This document shows, in pieces, positions 31,027 to 39,456 of a stretch of DNA of 64,000 nt. The notes beneath the pieces were generated by a model. That model made no database searches, was not told the DNA's origin, and was given only the letters and a program-made list of their open reading frames with translations. The stretch covers positions 1 through 64,000 of the forward strand of contig NZ_NDYP01000010.1 in the NCBI RefSeq assembly GCF_002165775.1, in the 5' to 3' direction. Origin of the DNA: Campylobacter concisus. Lineage in GTDB: Bacteria > Campylobacterota > Campylobacteria > Campylobacterales > Campylobacteraceae. Each line of letters begins with the position of its first letter. Position 1 is the stretch's first letter. Made by a program: the position numbers and the translations under genes.

Positions 31027-31892
31027 TGCTTGATTTTCTAAAAAAAGGCCTTGAGAAGACTTTTGGAGCGATAAGCTCAGCTAAGAAGTCAAAAAAAATA
31101 GACAAAGAGAGCTTAGAAGAAATTTTACTTGAAGCTGACGTAGCCTATGAGATCGTGGAAGAAATTTTATACTACTTACCGCCACAAGATGAAGTAAGTA
31201 GAGCCGATCTTAGGCGCGTTATGAGCAGCTATTTTATCTACGAAAATGAGCGTGTGATCGAGCCAGATAAGCCATTTGTCGATCTCATCCTTGGCGTAAA
31301 TGGTGCTGGTAAGACGACAACGATCGCAAAGCTTGCAAATTTATATAAAAATAATGGCAAAAGCGTCATTTTAGGCGCTTGTGATACATTTAGAGCTGGG
31401 GCGATCGAACAGCTACGCCAATGGTCGATCAGACTAAATGTGCCAATAGTCGCCACCCAGCAAGGGCATGATCCTTCAGCTGTGGCTTACGACACGATCA
31501 GCTCGGCTCTTGCAAAAGGCATCGACCGCGTCATCTTAGACACGGCTGGCAGGCTTCAAAACCAGACAAATTTAGCAAACGAACTTGATAAGATCGTTCG
31601 TATCAGCAAAAAAGCCTACGAAAAGGCGCCTCACCGCAAGATCCTCATACTTGATGGCACGCAGGGCAACGCTGGCGTCGCGCAGGCAAAGGCATTTAAC
31701 GAGATCGTCTCGCTTGATGGCGTCATCATCACAAAGCTTGACGGCACCGCAAAGGGCGGAGCACTATTTGGCGTAGCAAGAGAGCTTGAGCTACCTATAT
31801 TTTATATAGGCGTTGGTGAGAGCATGGATGATATCATCAAATTTAACCCAGACGAGTTTTTAGACGAGCTAATGGACGCTATTTTTGAGTAG
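31026..31892 (+). CDS. ftsY: Signal recognition particle receptor FtsY
   Basis: 288 residues, a short FtsY without the long acidic A domain. The NG GTPase domain is complete: GVNGAGKTTTIAKLA (G1), DTFRAGAIEQL, DTAGRLQN (G3), TKLDGTAKGGA (G4) and the C-terminal FYIGVGESMDDI. It docks ribosome-SRP complexes at the membrane. It is preceded by the thioredoxin gene and overlaps the VanZ-like gene by 8 bases. Confidence 0.97.
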   Translation: MLDFLKKGLEKTFGAISSAKKSKKIDKESLEEILLEADVAYEIVEEILYYLPPQDEVSRADLRRVMSSYFIYENERVIEPDKPFVDLILGVNGAGKTTTIAKLANLYKNNGKSVILGACDTFRAGAIEQLRQWSIRLNVPIVATQQGHDPSAVAYDTISSALAKGIDRVILDTAGRLQNQTNLANELDKIVRISKKAYEKAPHRKILILDGTQGNAGVAQAKAFNEIVSLDGVIITKLDGTAKGGALFGVARELELPIFYIGVGESMDDIIKFNPDEFLDELMDAIFE

Positions 31893-32247
31893 AGTAAAAA
31901 TTCTAAGCCGTTTTTGTTTTTTTGCCACTCTTTTGGCGATCGATTTTCTTGCATTCACTCCAAAAAGTCCTGCGATCATCGAAAATTCGTGGGACAAAGC
32001 AAACCATTTTTTAGCTTTTTTCGTCCTTTATATACTGCTCTACCTTGGCTATGAGTTTAAAATTTTAAAAAATTTAGCCCTACTTTTAGCCTTCGGCGTG
32101 CAAATAGAGCTCGTTCAGGCATTTTTACCAAACAGGAGCTTTAGCCTGCTTGACATCGTGGCTGACATGATCGGAACGGCTTTTGGAGTGATAGTAGTTG
32201 AAATTTTAAAAAGGATATATTATGGCAAAAGCAAAGCCAGTTTTTGA
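31885..32247 (+). CDS. VanZ-like small membrane protein
   Basis: 120 residues from a TTG start inside the ftsY end. Four hydrophobic segments and the motif SWDKANHFLAFFVLYILLY, with LPNRSFSLLDIVADMIGT, match the VanZ-like family. Members occur widely outside vancomycin resistance clusters and their role is unknown. It overlaps radA by 26 bases. The TTG start is the only one that keeps the first helix. Confidence 0.8.
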   Translation: MSRVKILSRFCFFATLLAIDFLAFTPKSPAIIENSWDKANHFLAFFVLYILLYLGYEFKILKNLALLLAFGVQIELVQAFLPNRSFSLLDIVADMIGTAFGVIVVEILKRIYYGKSKASF

Positions 32248-33562
32248 GTGTCAAGCCTGCGGTAATCAGCAGGCAAAGTGGCTGGGTAAATGCCCACAAT
32301 GTGGGGCTTGGGATAGCTTTGTCGAGCTTAGCCAGCAAGAGATAAAGATAAGCAAAGAGATAGCAAAAAGCACCGGAGTAGCCAGCAAAGCCATAAGTAT
32401 AGACGAAGTTGAAATTCAAAATTTCACGAGATTTAGCACCAAAGATAGCGAGCTAGACCTTGTTCTTGGTGGTGGCGTGGTTGAGGGCTCACTAGTTTTA
32501 ATAGGTGGCAGTCCGGGCATCGGTAAATCAACCTTGCTTCTAAAAATTGGCTCAAATTTAGCAAAAGACGGTAAAAAAACACTCTATGTAAGCGGCGAAG
32601 AGAGCCAAAGCCAGATAAAAATGAGAGCTGATAGGCTAAATGCGGTGGATAAAAATTTATACCTGCTAACTGAAATTTGCCTAGAAGATATCTTGCTTGA
32701 AGTGCAAAAGAGCGATTATAAAGTACTCGTGATCGACTCCATACAAACGCTTTATAGCCAAAATATAAGCTCCGCTCCAGGCTCGATCACACAGGTTCGC
32801 GAGATCACATTTGAGCTAATGAGGCTAGCAAAGAGCCAAAATATCTGCGTTTTCATCATCGGACATATCACCAAAGAAGGTTCGATCGCAGGGCCCAGAG
32901 TGCTTGAACACATGGTCGATGTGGTGCTTTATTTCGAGGGCGATGCGAGCAGAGAGTTAAGAATTTTACGTGGGTTCAAAAACCGCTTTGGCTCGACAAG
33001 CGAGGTTGGTATATTTGAGATGAGCCAGCACGGACTGGTAAGTGCAAACGAGGTATCTAGTAAATTTTTCACACGTGGCGGAGCGATGAGTGGCAGTGCG
33101 ATCACCATCATAATGGAAGGTTCAAGAGCGCTTAGCATCGAAATTCAGGCACTTGTTTGCGAAAGCGCCTACCCAAAACGAAGCTCGACTGGCTTTGAGA
33201 GAAACCGCCTAGATATGCTGCTAGCACTTCTTGAGCGCAAGCTTGAAATTCCACTTGGGCACTACGACGTCTTTATAAACATTTCAGGTGGCGTTAAGAT
33301 AAGCGAGACTGCGGCCGATCTAGCCGTCATAGCAGCGATAATCAGTAGCTTCAAAAACCGCCCTATTAGCAAGGATAGTGTATTCATCGGTGAGCTAAGC
33401 CTAAACGGCGAAATAAGAGAAATTTTCAACCTAGATCAGCGCCTAAAAGAGGCAAAAATGCAGAAATTTAAAAATGCTATCATCCCAAACAAGCCGCTTG
33501 ACACGCAAGGGTTAAAATGCTTTTACGCCAAAGATATCACACAAGTGCTTGAATGGATGTAA
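32222..33562 (+). CDS. radA: DNA recombination/repair ATPase RadA
   Basis: 446 residues. The N-terminal zinc finger (CQACGNQQAKWLGKCPQCG) is followed by the RecA-like core with Walker A GGSPGIGKST, the RadA-specific KNRFGST motif and a C-terminal Lon-like domain (NISGGVKISETAADLA). RadA promotes branch migration in recombination and, in Gram-positives, transformation. It closes this transcription unit. Confidence 0.97.
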   Translation: MAKAKPVFECQACGNQQAKWLGKCPQCGAWDSFVELSQQEIKISKEIAKSTGVASKAISIDEVEIQNFTRFSTKDSELDLVLGGGVVEGSLVLIGGSPGIGKSTLLLKIGSNLAKDGKKTLYVSGEESQSQIKMRADRLNAVDKNLYLLTEICLEDILLEVQKSDYKVLVIDSIQTLYSQNISSAPGSITQVREITFELMRLAKSQNICVFIIGHITKEGSIAGPRVLEHMVDVVLYFEGDASRELRILRGFKNRFGSTSEVGIFEMSQHGLVSANEVSSKFFTRGGAMSGSAITIIMEGSRALSIEIQALVCESAYPKRSSTGFERNRLDMLLALLERKLEIPLGHYDVFINISGGVKISETAADLAVIAAIISSFKNRPISKDSVFIGELSLNGEIREIFNLDQRLKEAKMQKFKNAIIPNKPLDTQGLKCFYAKDITQVLEWM

Positions 33563-33571
33563 ATTTATCTT

Positions 33572-33602
33572 GCCAGCAACTTAATATCAATACTTTGCTG
33601 GC
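33572..33602 (+). terminator. Hairpin after radA
   Basis: GCCAGCAA and TTGCTGGC pair perfectly around a 15-base loop, ten bases after the radA stop. A T-rich stretch follows after eleven bases. A terminator is plausible, though the T run is displaced. Confidence 0.45.
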
Positions 33603-33707
33603 TAGGCCATGTTTTTTGAAATTTATCTTTTACATAAATCTGTGAGCATCTATGCTTTTTCTTTGAAATTTAAATTATAAAAATTCCGTTCTTTGCTTAT
33701 AAAATAC

Positions 33708-34535
33708 CTATGCCCTCTTATCCACTTTAAGCTTTGCCACTTTTTCTAAAATTTCAAACATACTCTTGCCACTATCAAATTCACTCTTTATAAATTTATA
33801 AAGCTCTTTAAATCTCTCATCGGCTTCAAGCTTATAGGTGTGAGATTTTTTAGTAACTTGTATAGGTGTAAATTTCTTCTCTTTGGCGTTGTCTTCTTTT
33901 TCAAGATTATCTATATTCTGAACACCTTTTTCGTTTAGCTCTTTTAATATATTAACAGTATTTTTAGCATCTTCGCCAGATAAAGTTATATTAAACCGCT
34001 CTTTTAGTGCATATTTAGCCCACTCCTCTTTAAACTCATCAACGCTCATATCGCTATCAAGCAGATCAATAGTCCTTGAGTTTTGCATAAATAGCAAATC
34101 GCTATCGCCACGATATTCATTTAAAAATTCATTTACAGTATATGGGGTATCTCTTAAAATTTTTGGCTTATCATTATCTGGTTTTGCTTGCTGACCTTGT
34201 ATATACTCTACAAATAAACCCTTGCTTTCATTTATGAAATTTTTAAGATCTGATAGCTGTTCACTTGTAAAGTCAGGATCATAGCCTCTGAGCTTTCCTA
34301 TGATAGTGACTTTTGCTTCATCTCCCTTTGTAAAGCCAGATAGTGGATATATATGTCTATCATAAGACGCAGCTTGAGCTTTTCTATCAAGCCTTGCGTA
34401 TTTAGGAAAGCTCATACCATATCCCATATCGTTACTAAGTATCTCGTTTATATCATTAAATTTAAAGCCCATCTCTCTTGCTATGTTCTCTCTTGAGAGA
34501 TAGTTAGAAGTTGGGAGGTTATTAGAAATTTGCAT
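33708..34535 (-). CDS. Hypothetical protein, possibly flagellum-coregulated
   Basis: 275 residues, soluble, charged, no signal peptide or membrane helix. I do not recognise a domain with certainty; the look recalls uncharacterised Campylobacter-specific proteins of the Cj0814 type. The C-terminal 100 residues are predicted helical and lysine-rich. A CGATAT sequence lies 46 bases upstream, matching the sigma-28 -10 of Campylobacter flagellar genes. The gene stands alone between radA and acpS. Confidence 0.6.
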   Translation of the reverse strand: MQISNNLPTSNYLSRENIAREMGFKFNDINEILSNDMGYGMSFPKYARLDRKAQAASYDRHIYPLSGFTKGDEAKVTIIGKLRGYDPDFTSEQLSDLKNFINESKGLFVEYIQGQQAKPDNDKPKILRDTPYTVNEFLNEYRGDSDLLFMQNSRTIDLLDSDMSVDEFKEEWAKYALKERFNITLSGEDAKNTVNILKELNEKGVQNIDNLEKEDNAKEKKFTPIQVTKKSHTYKLEADERFKELYKFIKSEFDSGKSMFEILEKVAKLKVDKRA

Positions 34536-34580
34536 TTTACTATCCTTAGTTTCTTTGGCTCCATTAAATCTTAATTAAAG

Positions 34581-34586
34581 ATATCG
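34581..34586 (-). promoter_or_regulatory. Possible sigma-28 (FliA) -10 element
   Basis: Minus-strand CGATAT, 46 bases before the start of the hypothetical gene ending at 33708. The upstream -35 part is not clear, so this is only a candidate. Confidence 0.35.
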
Positions 34587-34679
34587 TCTTTTCTTTAAAA
34601 AATTTTATAAAAATACGTTTTTTAAATTTATCAAAAGTAGCTAAAAGATATTAAAAAGCTTTGTAAAAATGCATAAATT

Positions 34680-35024
34680 TTAGACAATCATCACTGCAGC
34701 TACAGCAAATCCACCGTCGTGAGTTATGCTAAGGCTTGCTTCTTTGATATTAAAATTTGTATAAATTCTTGGGCTAAATTTTATCTTTGGTGCGTTTTTT
34801 GCGTCTTTGCTAAGTACAATGTCTAAAAAGCCACACTCTTTGCTGATGCCCACACCAAGTGCTTTGCTAGCTGCTTCTTTGGCCGCCCAAAATCCAGCCA
34901 AAGTCGCATCATTTTTTGCTAGCGCGATCTCGTCATCACTAAGAAATTTTTTTAAAAAAAGCTCGCCATAACGAGCTTTAAGTCTAGAAATTCTATCTAT
35001 TTTAATGATATCAATACCTATCAT
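34680..35024 (-). CDS. acpS: Holo-[acyl-carrier-protein] synthase
   Basis: 114 residues, normal AcpS length. The N-terminal [15 protein letters not shown] carries the magnesium-binding aspartate and [16 protein letters not shown] the catalytic glutamate/lysine motif; the C-terminal [13 protein letters not shown] is also typical. It transfers 4'-phosphopantetheine from CoA to acyl carrier protein. It overlaps the fliL stop by 4 bases. Confidence 0.95.
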   Translation of the reverse strand: MIGIDIIKIDRISRLKARYGELFLKKFLSDDEIALAKNDATLAGFWAAKEAASKALGVGISKECGFLDIVLSKDAKNAPKIKFSPRIYTNFNIKEASLSITHDGGFAVAAVMIV

Positions 35025-35557
35025 TGCACCACAAAATCAGTAAAAAATATGTTTTTGATGTAGCCATCATTTAGCACTTCATTTAGCTTGCCGACGATCT
35101 CGTCTTTTAGCCTATCTTTGCCTTTTGCGGTGCTTACTTCTTCGTAAGTTTTTGATGAAAGTGTTCTGATGATAATATCTCTTAAAAGTGCTTTTTTCTT
35201 ATCAAGCTCAGGAGTTAGCAACTCATCGCTTTGCTCCATATCAATCTTGGTTTTAAGAAATCTTGAGCCATTTTCACTAAGCAAATTTACAATGAACTGA
35301 TCAAGCGGATATATCGGTCCCATATTTGAATAGTCGTTGCTACCATGCTTTGTCTTATTTTGAGCTGGCATGGACTGCGTTTGAGTCTGAGCTGGTGCTT
35401 GCATCATATTTGCCTCTTTTGGCTCGTCAGAACTAAGCATCAAAAACGCGACTAGCCCTCCAATAACTAGCAGCAAAACAAATATCGCAATGATAATTAT
35501 CATTAATGCACCATTGCCACCTTTTTTTGCTTTTTTCTCTTCAACTTCTTCAGCCAT
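35021..35557 (-). CDS. fliL: Flagellar basal body-associated protein FliL
   Basis: 178 residues. A basic cytoplasmic N-terminus, one membrane helix ([20 protein letters not shown]), a proline/glutamine linker and a periplasmic stomatin-like domain fit FliL. FliL rings surround the MotAB stator and support torque. AAAGGAGGA precedes the ATG. It is translationally coupled to acpS. Confidence 0.9.
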   Translation of the reverse strand: MAEEVEEKKAKKGGNGALMIIIIAIFVLLLVIGGLVAFLMLSSDEPKEANMMQAPAQTQTQSMPAQNKTKHGSNDYSNMGPIYPLDQFIVNLLSENGSRFLKTKIDMEQSDELLTPELDKKKALLRDIIIRTLSSKTYEEVSTAKGKDRLKDEIVGKLNEVLNDGYIKNIFFTDFVVQ

Positions 35558-35579
35558 CTTTCCTCCTTTAAGTTTTGGC

Positions 35580-35585
35580 TATAAT
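35580..35585 (+). promoter_or_regulatory. Probable -10 box for ybaK-like gene
   Basis: Exact TATAAT 31 bases before the ATG at 35616, in the divergent region with fliL. Confidence 0.55.
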
Positions 35586-35615
35586 TATACAAAAAATTCG
35601 CAAAAATGAGAAAAA

Positions 35616-36098
35616 ATGATACATAAAACAAATGCTGCTAGAGCTTTAGACAAGCTAAAAATTAATTATGAAATTTTAGAGTATGAGGTCGATTTAAACG
35701 ACCTTTCAGCCATTCACGTAGCAGCTAGCACCAAGCAAAATATAAAGCAAATTTATAAGACTATCGTTTGTGAGTGTGAGCCTAAAAATTTCGTTGTTGC
35801 TTGCTTGCAGGGCGATTTGGAGCTTGATCTAAAAGCACTTGCTCACGCGTGTGGTGCCAAACGCTGCGAGCTTATAAATTTAAAAGACTTAGAAAAGATC
35901 ACTGGCTACATCAGGGGCGGCTGCTCACCGCTTGCTATGAAAAAACACTTTGCAACATTTATCGATGAACGTGCAAAAGAGCAAGAATACGTGTTAGTAA
36001 GTGCTGGAGTAAGAGGCAAACAGATAAAAATAGCACCAAATGATCTTTTAAAGGCTTGCGAGGCAAGTTTTGCCAATATAGCTAGGCTAGCTCTTTAA
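35616..36098 (+). CDS. YbaK/EbsC-type aminoacyl-tRNA deacylase
   Basis: 160 residues. The fold motifs IYKTIVCE, the central lysine-bearing strand and ITGYIRGGCSPLAMKK are those of YbaK, which hydrolyses Cys-tRNA(Pro) made in error by prolyl-tRNA synthetase. Length agrees. Related ProXp enzymes with other substrates cannot be fully excluded. The 3' end overlaps the convergent methyltransferase gene by 12 bases. Confidence 0.88.
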   Translation: MIHKTNAARALDKLKINYEILEYEVDLNDLSAIHVAASTKQNIKQIYKTIVCECEPKNFVVACLQGDLELDLKALAHACGAKRCELINLKDLEKITGYIRGGCSPLAMKKHFATFIDERAKEQEYVLVSAGVRGKQIKIAPNDLLKACEASFANIARLAL

Positions 36099-37073
36099 AA
36101 ACTCTATAAATTTAAACTTCTCGCCTAAAAACTCTGGTGAGAGTAGAAATTTTGCCTGTTTAGCTGCATTTTCATAGGCTTGCTTGCTACCTTTTTCAAG
36201 CACTAAAGATAAAATTTCATCCACGCCAAGATCACAAACTAAAGCTTCGTTTTGTTTTTTAAATTTAAGCATCTCAAAGCCAGCCTCGCAAAAAGCCTCT
36301 TTTACTTGTTTAAAACAAAGGCTATATGTTAGATCCGAGCTTTTAAAATATGGCTCAAGGTCTGAAATTTCAAATAAAGAAAATACTTGATGGTCTTTAA
36401 AAAACCTTAGGCTAAACTCATTTTTTGGCTCAAATTCGCCGTAGTCAAAGCTTAAAAATCTCATCTTTTTTGCTGCACTTGCAAGCTGGAGCGCAAATTT
36501 AGCGTAGCTAGTTGATATCTCGCCCTTTTTTATGCCAAATTTCTTTGCAAGAGTTAGCAAGTTTTGATCCGCTTTTTGCCATTGAAATTTTAGATCATTA
36601 TCCACAAAAAGCATATTTTGCCCATCTATCACCTCGCAACTAAATGCGTCAAGCAGCTCATTTGAGATGACAAAAATTTCATCAAACGAGCACTCGCCCA
36701 AATTTTCATAGTGTTTTATTTTTACTTTGCCACCAAAGCATTTTGTAAAAGTCTCAAGCTGTTTTTTACGTAAAATTTCATGAGGTTCGATGATTATAAA
36801 CTCTAAATTTGGCAAAATTTCTGGCTCAAGCGTAAAAATTCCTTGCGCAAAGTCAGCTAGCATATCGCCAGAGTTTGCACCGATCTCCACAATCTTGCAA
36901 GAGCTAGAAATTTCGCCGTTTCTAAGCAGCTTTAAAAAGTAGTTTGCAAGGCAGGCGCCAAAGAGATAGCCAACGCTTACATTTGTGTAAAAATCGCCCT
37001 TTTTACCGATATCTATGCCAAATTTATAGTAGTTTTCATTGACCCAGATATCAAAAAACTCGCTAAATTTCAT
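36087..37073 (-). CDS. MidA/NDUFAF7-like SAM-dependent methyltransferase
   Basis: 328 residues. KGDFYTNVSVGYLFGACLANYF near the N-terminus and the SAM-binding strand IVEIGANSGDMLADF match the DUF185/MidA family. FVISNELLDAFSCEVI corresponds to the conserved NELLDA-P motif. Mitochondrial NDUFAF7 methylates an arginine in complex I; the bacterial target is unknown. The ATG overlaps the stop of the upstream membrane protein gene by 4 bases. Confidence 0.85.
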   Translation of the reverse strand: MKFSEFFDIWVNENYYKFGIDIGKKGDFYTNVSVGYLFGACLANYFLKLLRNGEISSSCKIVEIGANSGDMLADFAQGIFTLEPEILPNLEFIIIEPHEILRKKQLETFTKCFGGKVKIKHYENLGECSFDEIFVISNELLDAFSCEVIDGQNMLFVDNDLKFQWQKADQNLLTLAKKFGIKKGEISTSYAKFALQLASAAKKMRFLSFDYGEFEPKNEFSLRFFKDHQVFSLFEISDLEPYFKSSDLTYSLCFKQVKEAFCEAGFEMLKFKKQNEALVCDLGVDEILSLVLEKGSKQAYENAAKQAKFLLSPEFLGEKFKFIEFLKS

Positions 37074-37678
37074 AGATCAGGCAGCTTCCAACCTCTGTAA
37101 AACGCAAACATCCTAACTGTAATGCCAGCAGCGAGCAAGAGCATGGTAAAAAATATATTGGTAAGGCCTAGATGATATAGCACAAAGTAAACAAGCCCCA
37201 CACCAAGGCTTATCGTGCCGTAAAGTCCGGTGCGTAAAAACCATGGAATTTCATTTAGCAAAATATCTCTTAAGATACCGCCGCCAACTCCGTTAAAAAA
37301 GGCGATCATCATCACACCAAAGATGTTGTAGTTGTACTCAATGGCAACCATCGCACCAACGATCGAAAAACAAATAACATCGATCGCATCGGCGAAGATA
37401 AATACAAATTTTCGCTCCAAACCTTCTCTTTTTATGTGTAAATTTGCCACTCTTGAAACAATCAACATAAAAATAACAACGCTTACTGGCATGTAGTGTG
37501 TAAATGAATAAACCGCCCTACCAACAAGCATATCACGCATGATACCGCCACCAAGTGCAGTCAAAAATGCAGACAAAAAGACTCCAAGCCAGTCACACTC
37601 CTTTTTTACTGCAAATAAAAAGCCACTAAGTGCAGCTGATGCGATACCGACGTATTCGACAAAAAGTATTAAACTCAT
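37070..37678 (-). CDS. UPF0126/TRIC-type membrane channel protein
   Basis: 202 residues with seven hydrophobic helices and two homologous halves, each bearing the family glycine motif: GGGIMRDMLVGR and GGGILRDILLNEIPW. Bacterial members (YicG-like) are homologues of trimeric intracellular cation channels and are thought to pass K+ or other monovalent cations. The gene is translationally coupled to the downstream methyltransferase. Confidence 0.88.
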   Translation of the reverse strand: MSLILFVEYVGIASAALSGFLFAVKKECDWLGVFLSAFLTALGGGIMRDMLVGRAVYSFTHYMPVSVVIFMLIVSRVANLHIKREGLERKFVFIFADAIDVICFSIVGAMVAIEYNYNIFGVMMIAFFNGVGGGILRDILLNEIPWFLRTGLYGTISLGVGLVYFVLYHLGLTNIFFTMLLLAAGITVRMFAFYRGWKLPDL

Positions 37679-37762
37679 ATTTTTTCCTTAAAAGGTCGCA
37701 TTTTATAATGAACTCTCATAAAAAATCATTAATAATATTTTTACCATTAGTTTATTTTAGGC

Positions 37763-37768
37763 TATAAT
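37763..37768 (+). promoter_or_regulatory. Probable -10 box for second SYLF gene
   Basis: TATAAT 28 bases before the ATG at 37796. A strong AAGGAAGGA ribosome binding site follows. Confidence 0.6.
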
Positions 37769-37795
37769 AACGAAAAATTTAAGGAAGGAATTTTA

Positions 37796-38458
37796 ATGAA
37801 AAGACTATTGATCATATTTCTTGCTAGTTTATTTTTCACGCCATGCTTAAATGCTGATGTGATCCAAAATCAAAAGCTAAAAAATGCAATAAATATTTTA
37901 AATGCTTTTGGTGCGAGAAATTTAAAGCCAAACACTAAATTTGAAGGCATAAAAGCGATCGCCATAATCCCTGATGTGACAAAAGCAGGCGCTGTTGTAA
38001 CTGGCTCAACAGGTAAAGGCGTATTTATCGCTAAAAACGATGATGGTGAATGGTCAAGTCCATTTTTTGTAAATTATACATCTGGAAGCATAGGCTTACA
38101 GCTTGGTTACAGCTCAGCTGATATGATCATTTTATTTAAAAATTCAGAAGCTTATGCAAATTTATTTAATGCAAAAGATACGATCAGCCTAAAGGCAGAA
38201 GCAACTGGTGGCGTTGGTAATGAAGTAGCGATCACAAGTGATTTGCCTGAAATTTCAGCATTTGCTGAGGAGCGTGGCAAGACAAGTGGTGCTTTTGTGG
38301 GAGTTAGCCTAGATGTGGCAAGGCTAAAAATAAATAGACAAGATACAAATGATTACTATGAGCGAATGTATGATTTTGAAAATATCTACAACAATAGTCC
38401 AAAAGCTAGTAAATACACAATAAAATTTAAAGAAATAATCTCAAAATACTTCTTATAG
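37796..38458 (+). CDS. SYLF (YSC84) domain lipid-binding protein, second copy
   Basis: 220 residues with signal peptide MKRLLIIFLASLFFTPCLNA. The SYLF core is seen in IIPDVTKAGAVVTGSTGKGVF, YTSGSIGLQLGYSSADMIILF and TSGAFVGVSLDVARLKI. It is a divergent paralogue of the 27620-28216 protein. It is a single-gene unit with its own promoter and terminator. Role unknown; binding of lipid at the envelope is a guess from the domain. Confidence 0.88.
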   Translation: MKRLLIIFLASLFFTPCLNADVIQNQKLKNAINILNAFGARNLKPNTKFEGIKAIAIIPDVTKAGAVVTGSTGKGVFIAKNDDGEWSSPFFVNYTSGSIGLQLGYSSADMIILFKNSEAYANLFNAKDTISLKAEATGGVGNEVAITSDLPEISAFAEERGKTSGAFVGVSLDVARLKINRQDTNDYYERMYDFENIYNNSPKASKYTIKFKEIISKYFL

Positions 38459-38467
38459 CTCAAATTC

Positions 38468-38506
38468 CTTGACTCATTAAGTGGGTCAAGAGCTCTTTTT
38501 ATTTTT
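38468..38506 (+). terminator. Rho-independent terminator after SYLF gene
   Basis: CTTGACTCA and TGGGTCAAG form a 9-base-pair stem with one G-U pair and loop TTAAG, followed by AGCTCTTTTTATTTTT. Confidence 0.75.
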
Positions 38507-38549
38507 ACTTTTTTGATTAATTTTATAGAAGTTATGGCTTAGCTTTTTG

Positions 38550-38759
38550 CTAAACCATAAATAGTGAAACAAAGCGTTTTTTAGGGATTGGAGAAAATTG
38601 AGTCATATACTCAAACGCCTCTTCGTAATCGCCATCTGTATATTGTGCAACTTGTTCGATAAGCTCATAAAGCTCCTCATCGTCCATAGAATCAAAACTG
38701 CCTCTATTTTCTAAAACCTCTAACAAAACGGCGTCTAATTCAAGCTCGTCGTAAGTCAT
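38550..38759 (-). CDS. Small acidic hypothetical protein
   Basis: 69 residues from ATG 38759 (AAGGA upstream). The N-terminal 50 residues are strongly acidic (MTYDELELDAVLLEVL, SMDDEELYELIEQ) and the C-terminus is basic and hydrophobic (KKRFVSLFMV). No domain was recognised. The gene is convergent with the SYLF terminator and divergent from the Fur-family regulator, but no functional link is shown. Confidence 0.65.
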   Translation of the reverse strand: MTYDELELDAVLLEVLENRGSFDSMDDEELYELIEQVAQYTDGDYEEAFEYMTQFSPIPKKRFVSLFMV

Positions 38760-38883
38760 TTTATTCCTTAATTTTGATTTAAAAAATGCGACACTATACC
38801 AAAACAATCTTATAAAATACTTTACTTGAAATTTGTAAGAAATTTTATGCTTTTTTTATAAGTAAAGTTGTAAAATCCTTATA

Positions 38884-38893
38884 TTCATTATCA
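38884..38893 (+). promoter_or_regulatory. Candidate operator upstream of Fur-family gene
   Basis: TTCATTATCA, 17 bases before the GTG start, inside a Fur-box-like tract (TTCATTATCATTTT). The exact reverse complement recurs at 39381-39390 before the metal operon. Confidence 0.45.
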
Positions 38894-38909
38894 TTTTAGT
38901 TAGGTTTTT

Positions 38910-39356
38910 GTGGATAATTTTGAACTATTTTATAAGCATTTTAAAGAGTTTTTAGAAGCCTTTGGGCAGAAAAGCTCAGAGTTAAAAGAACAAATTTTGC
39001 ATGTACTTTTCATTAGCAACTCTCATCTAAGTGCTCAAGAAATTTCTTCAGAAATTTACAAAATACACAAGAATGAAATTTCAATGACATCAATTTATTC
39101 TTTTTTAAATTTTCTCGAAATGCATCATCTTACAAACTGTTTTGAAGAAAATGGAGTAAAAAAATTTGAGTTAAATTTAAAATCCTCGCACGACCATTTG
39201 ATATGTGAAATTTGTAAAAAGATAGTTGATTTTGAAGATGAGATGATAGAGCAAAGGCAAGAGCAAATTTGCAAAGAAAAAAATTTTAGTGAGCAGTCAC
39301 ATACGATGATACTTTATGGTATTTGCAGTGATTGCCAAGAGAAAAATGGAAATTAA
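38910..39356 (+). CDS. Fur-family metal-responsive regulator
   Basis: 148 residues from a GTG at 38910. The N-terminal winged helix (LHVLFISNSHLSAQEISSEIY, then SMTSIYSFLNFLEMHHL) and the C-terminal SSHDHLICEICKKIVDFED with a second CSDC pair match Fur/PerR/Zur proteins, including the structural zinc site CxxC...CxxC. HDH is the expected metal-ligand segment. The recognition helix departs from the usual V-S-x-A-T-V-Y-R-x-L (here ISMTSIYSFL). It lies 100 bases before the HMA-ferritin-ATPase operon and most likely controls it. Possible equivalent of the FezX regulator of C. difficile ferrosomes. Confidence 0.88.
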   Translation: MDNFELFYKHFKEFLEAFGQKSSELKEQILHVLFISNSHLSAQEISSEIYKIHKNEISMTSIYSFLNFLEMHHLTNCFEENGVKKFELNLKSSHDHLICEICKKIVDFEDEMIEQRQEQICKEKNFSEQSHTMILYGICSDCQEKNGN

Positions 39357-39380
39357 ATTTTATCATTTCATTTTACTTTT

Positions 39381-39390
39381 TGATAATGAA
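39381..39390 (+). promoter_or_regulatory. Candidate operator upstream of ferrosome-like operon
   Basis: TGATAATGAA, the exact reverse complement of the site at 38884-38893, flanked by A/T runs (TTTTTGATAATGAAAAA). A possible -10 (GATAAT, 39429-39434) follows 38 bases later. Confidence 0.45.
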
Positions 39391-39456
39391 AAACAAAAAA
39401 ATTTAAGATTTATTTAAGCTGTGAAATAGATAATACGCAATTAAAAAAGGATAAAA

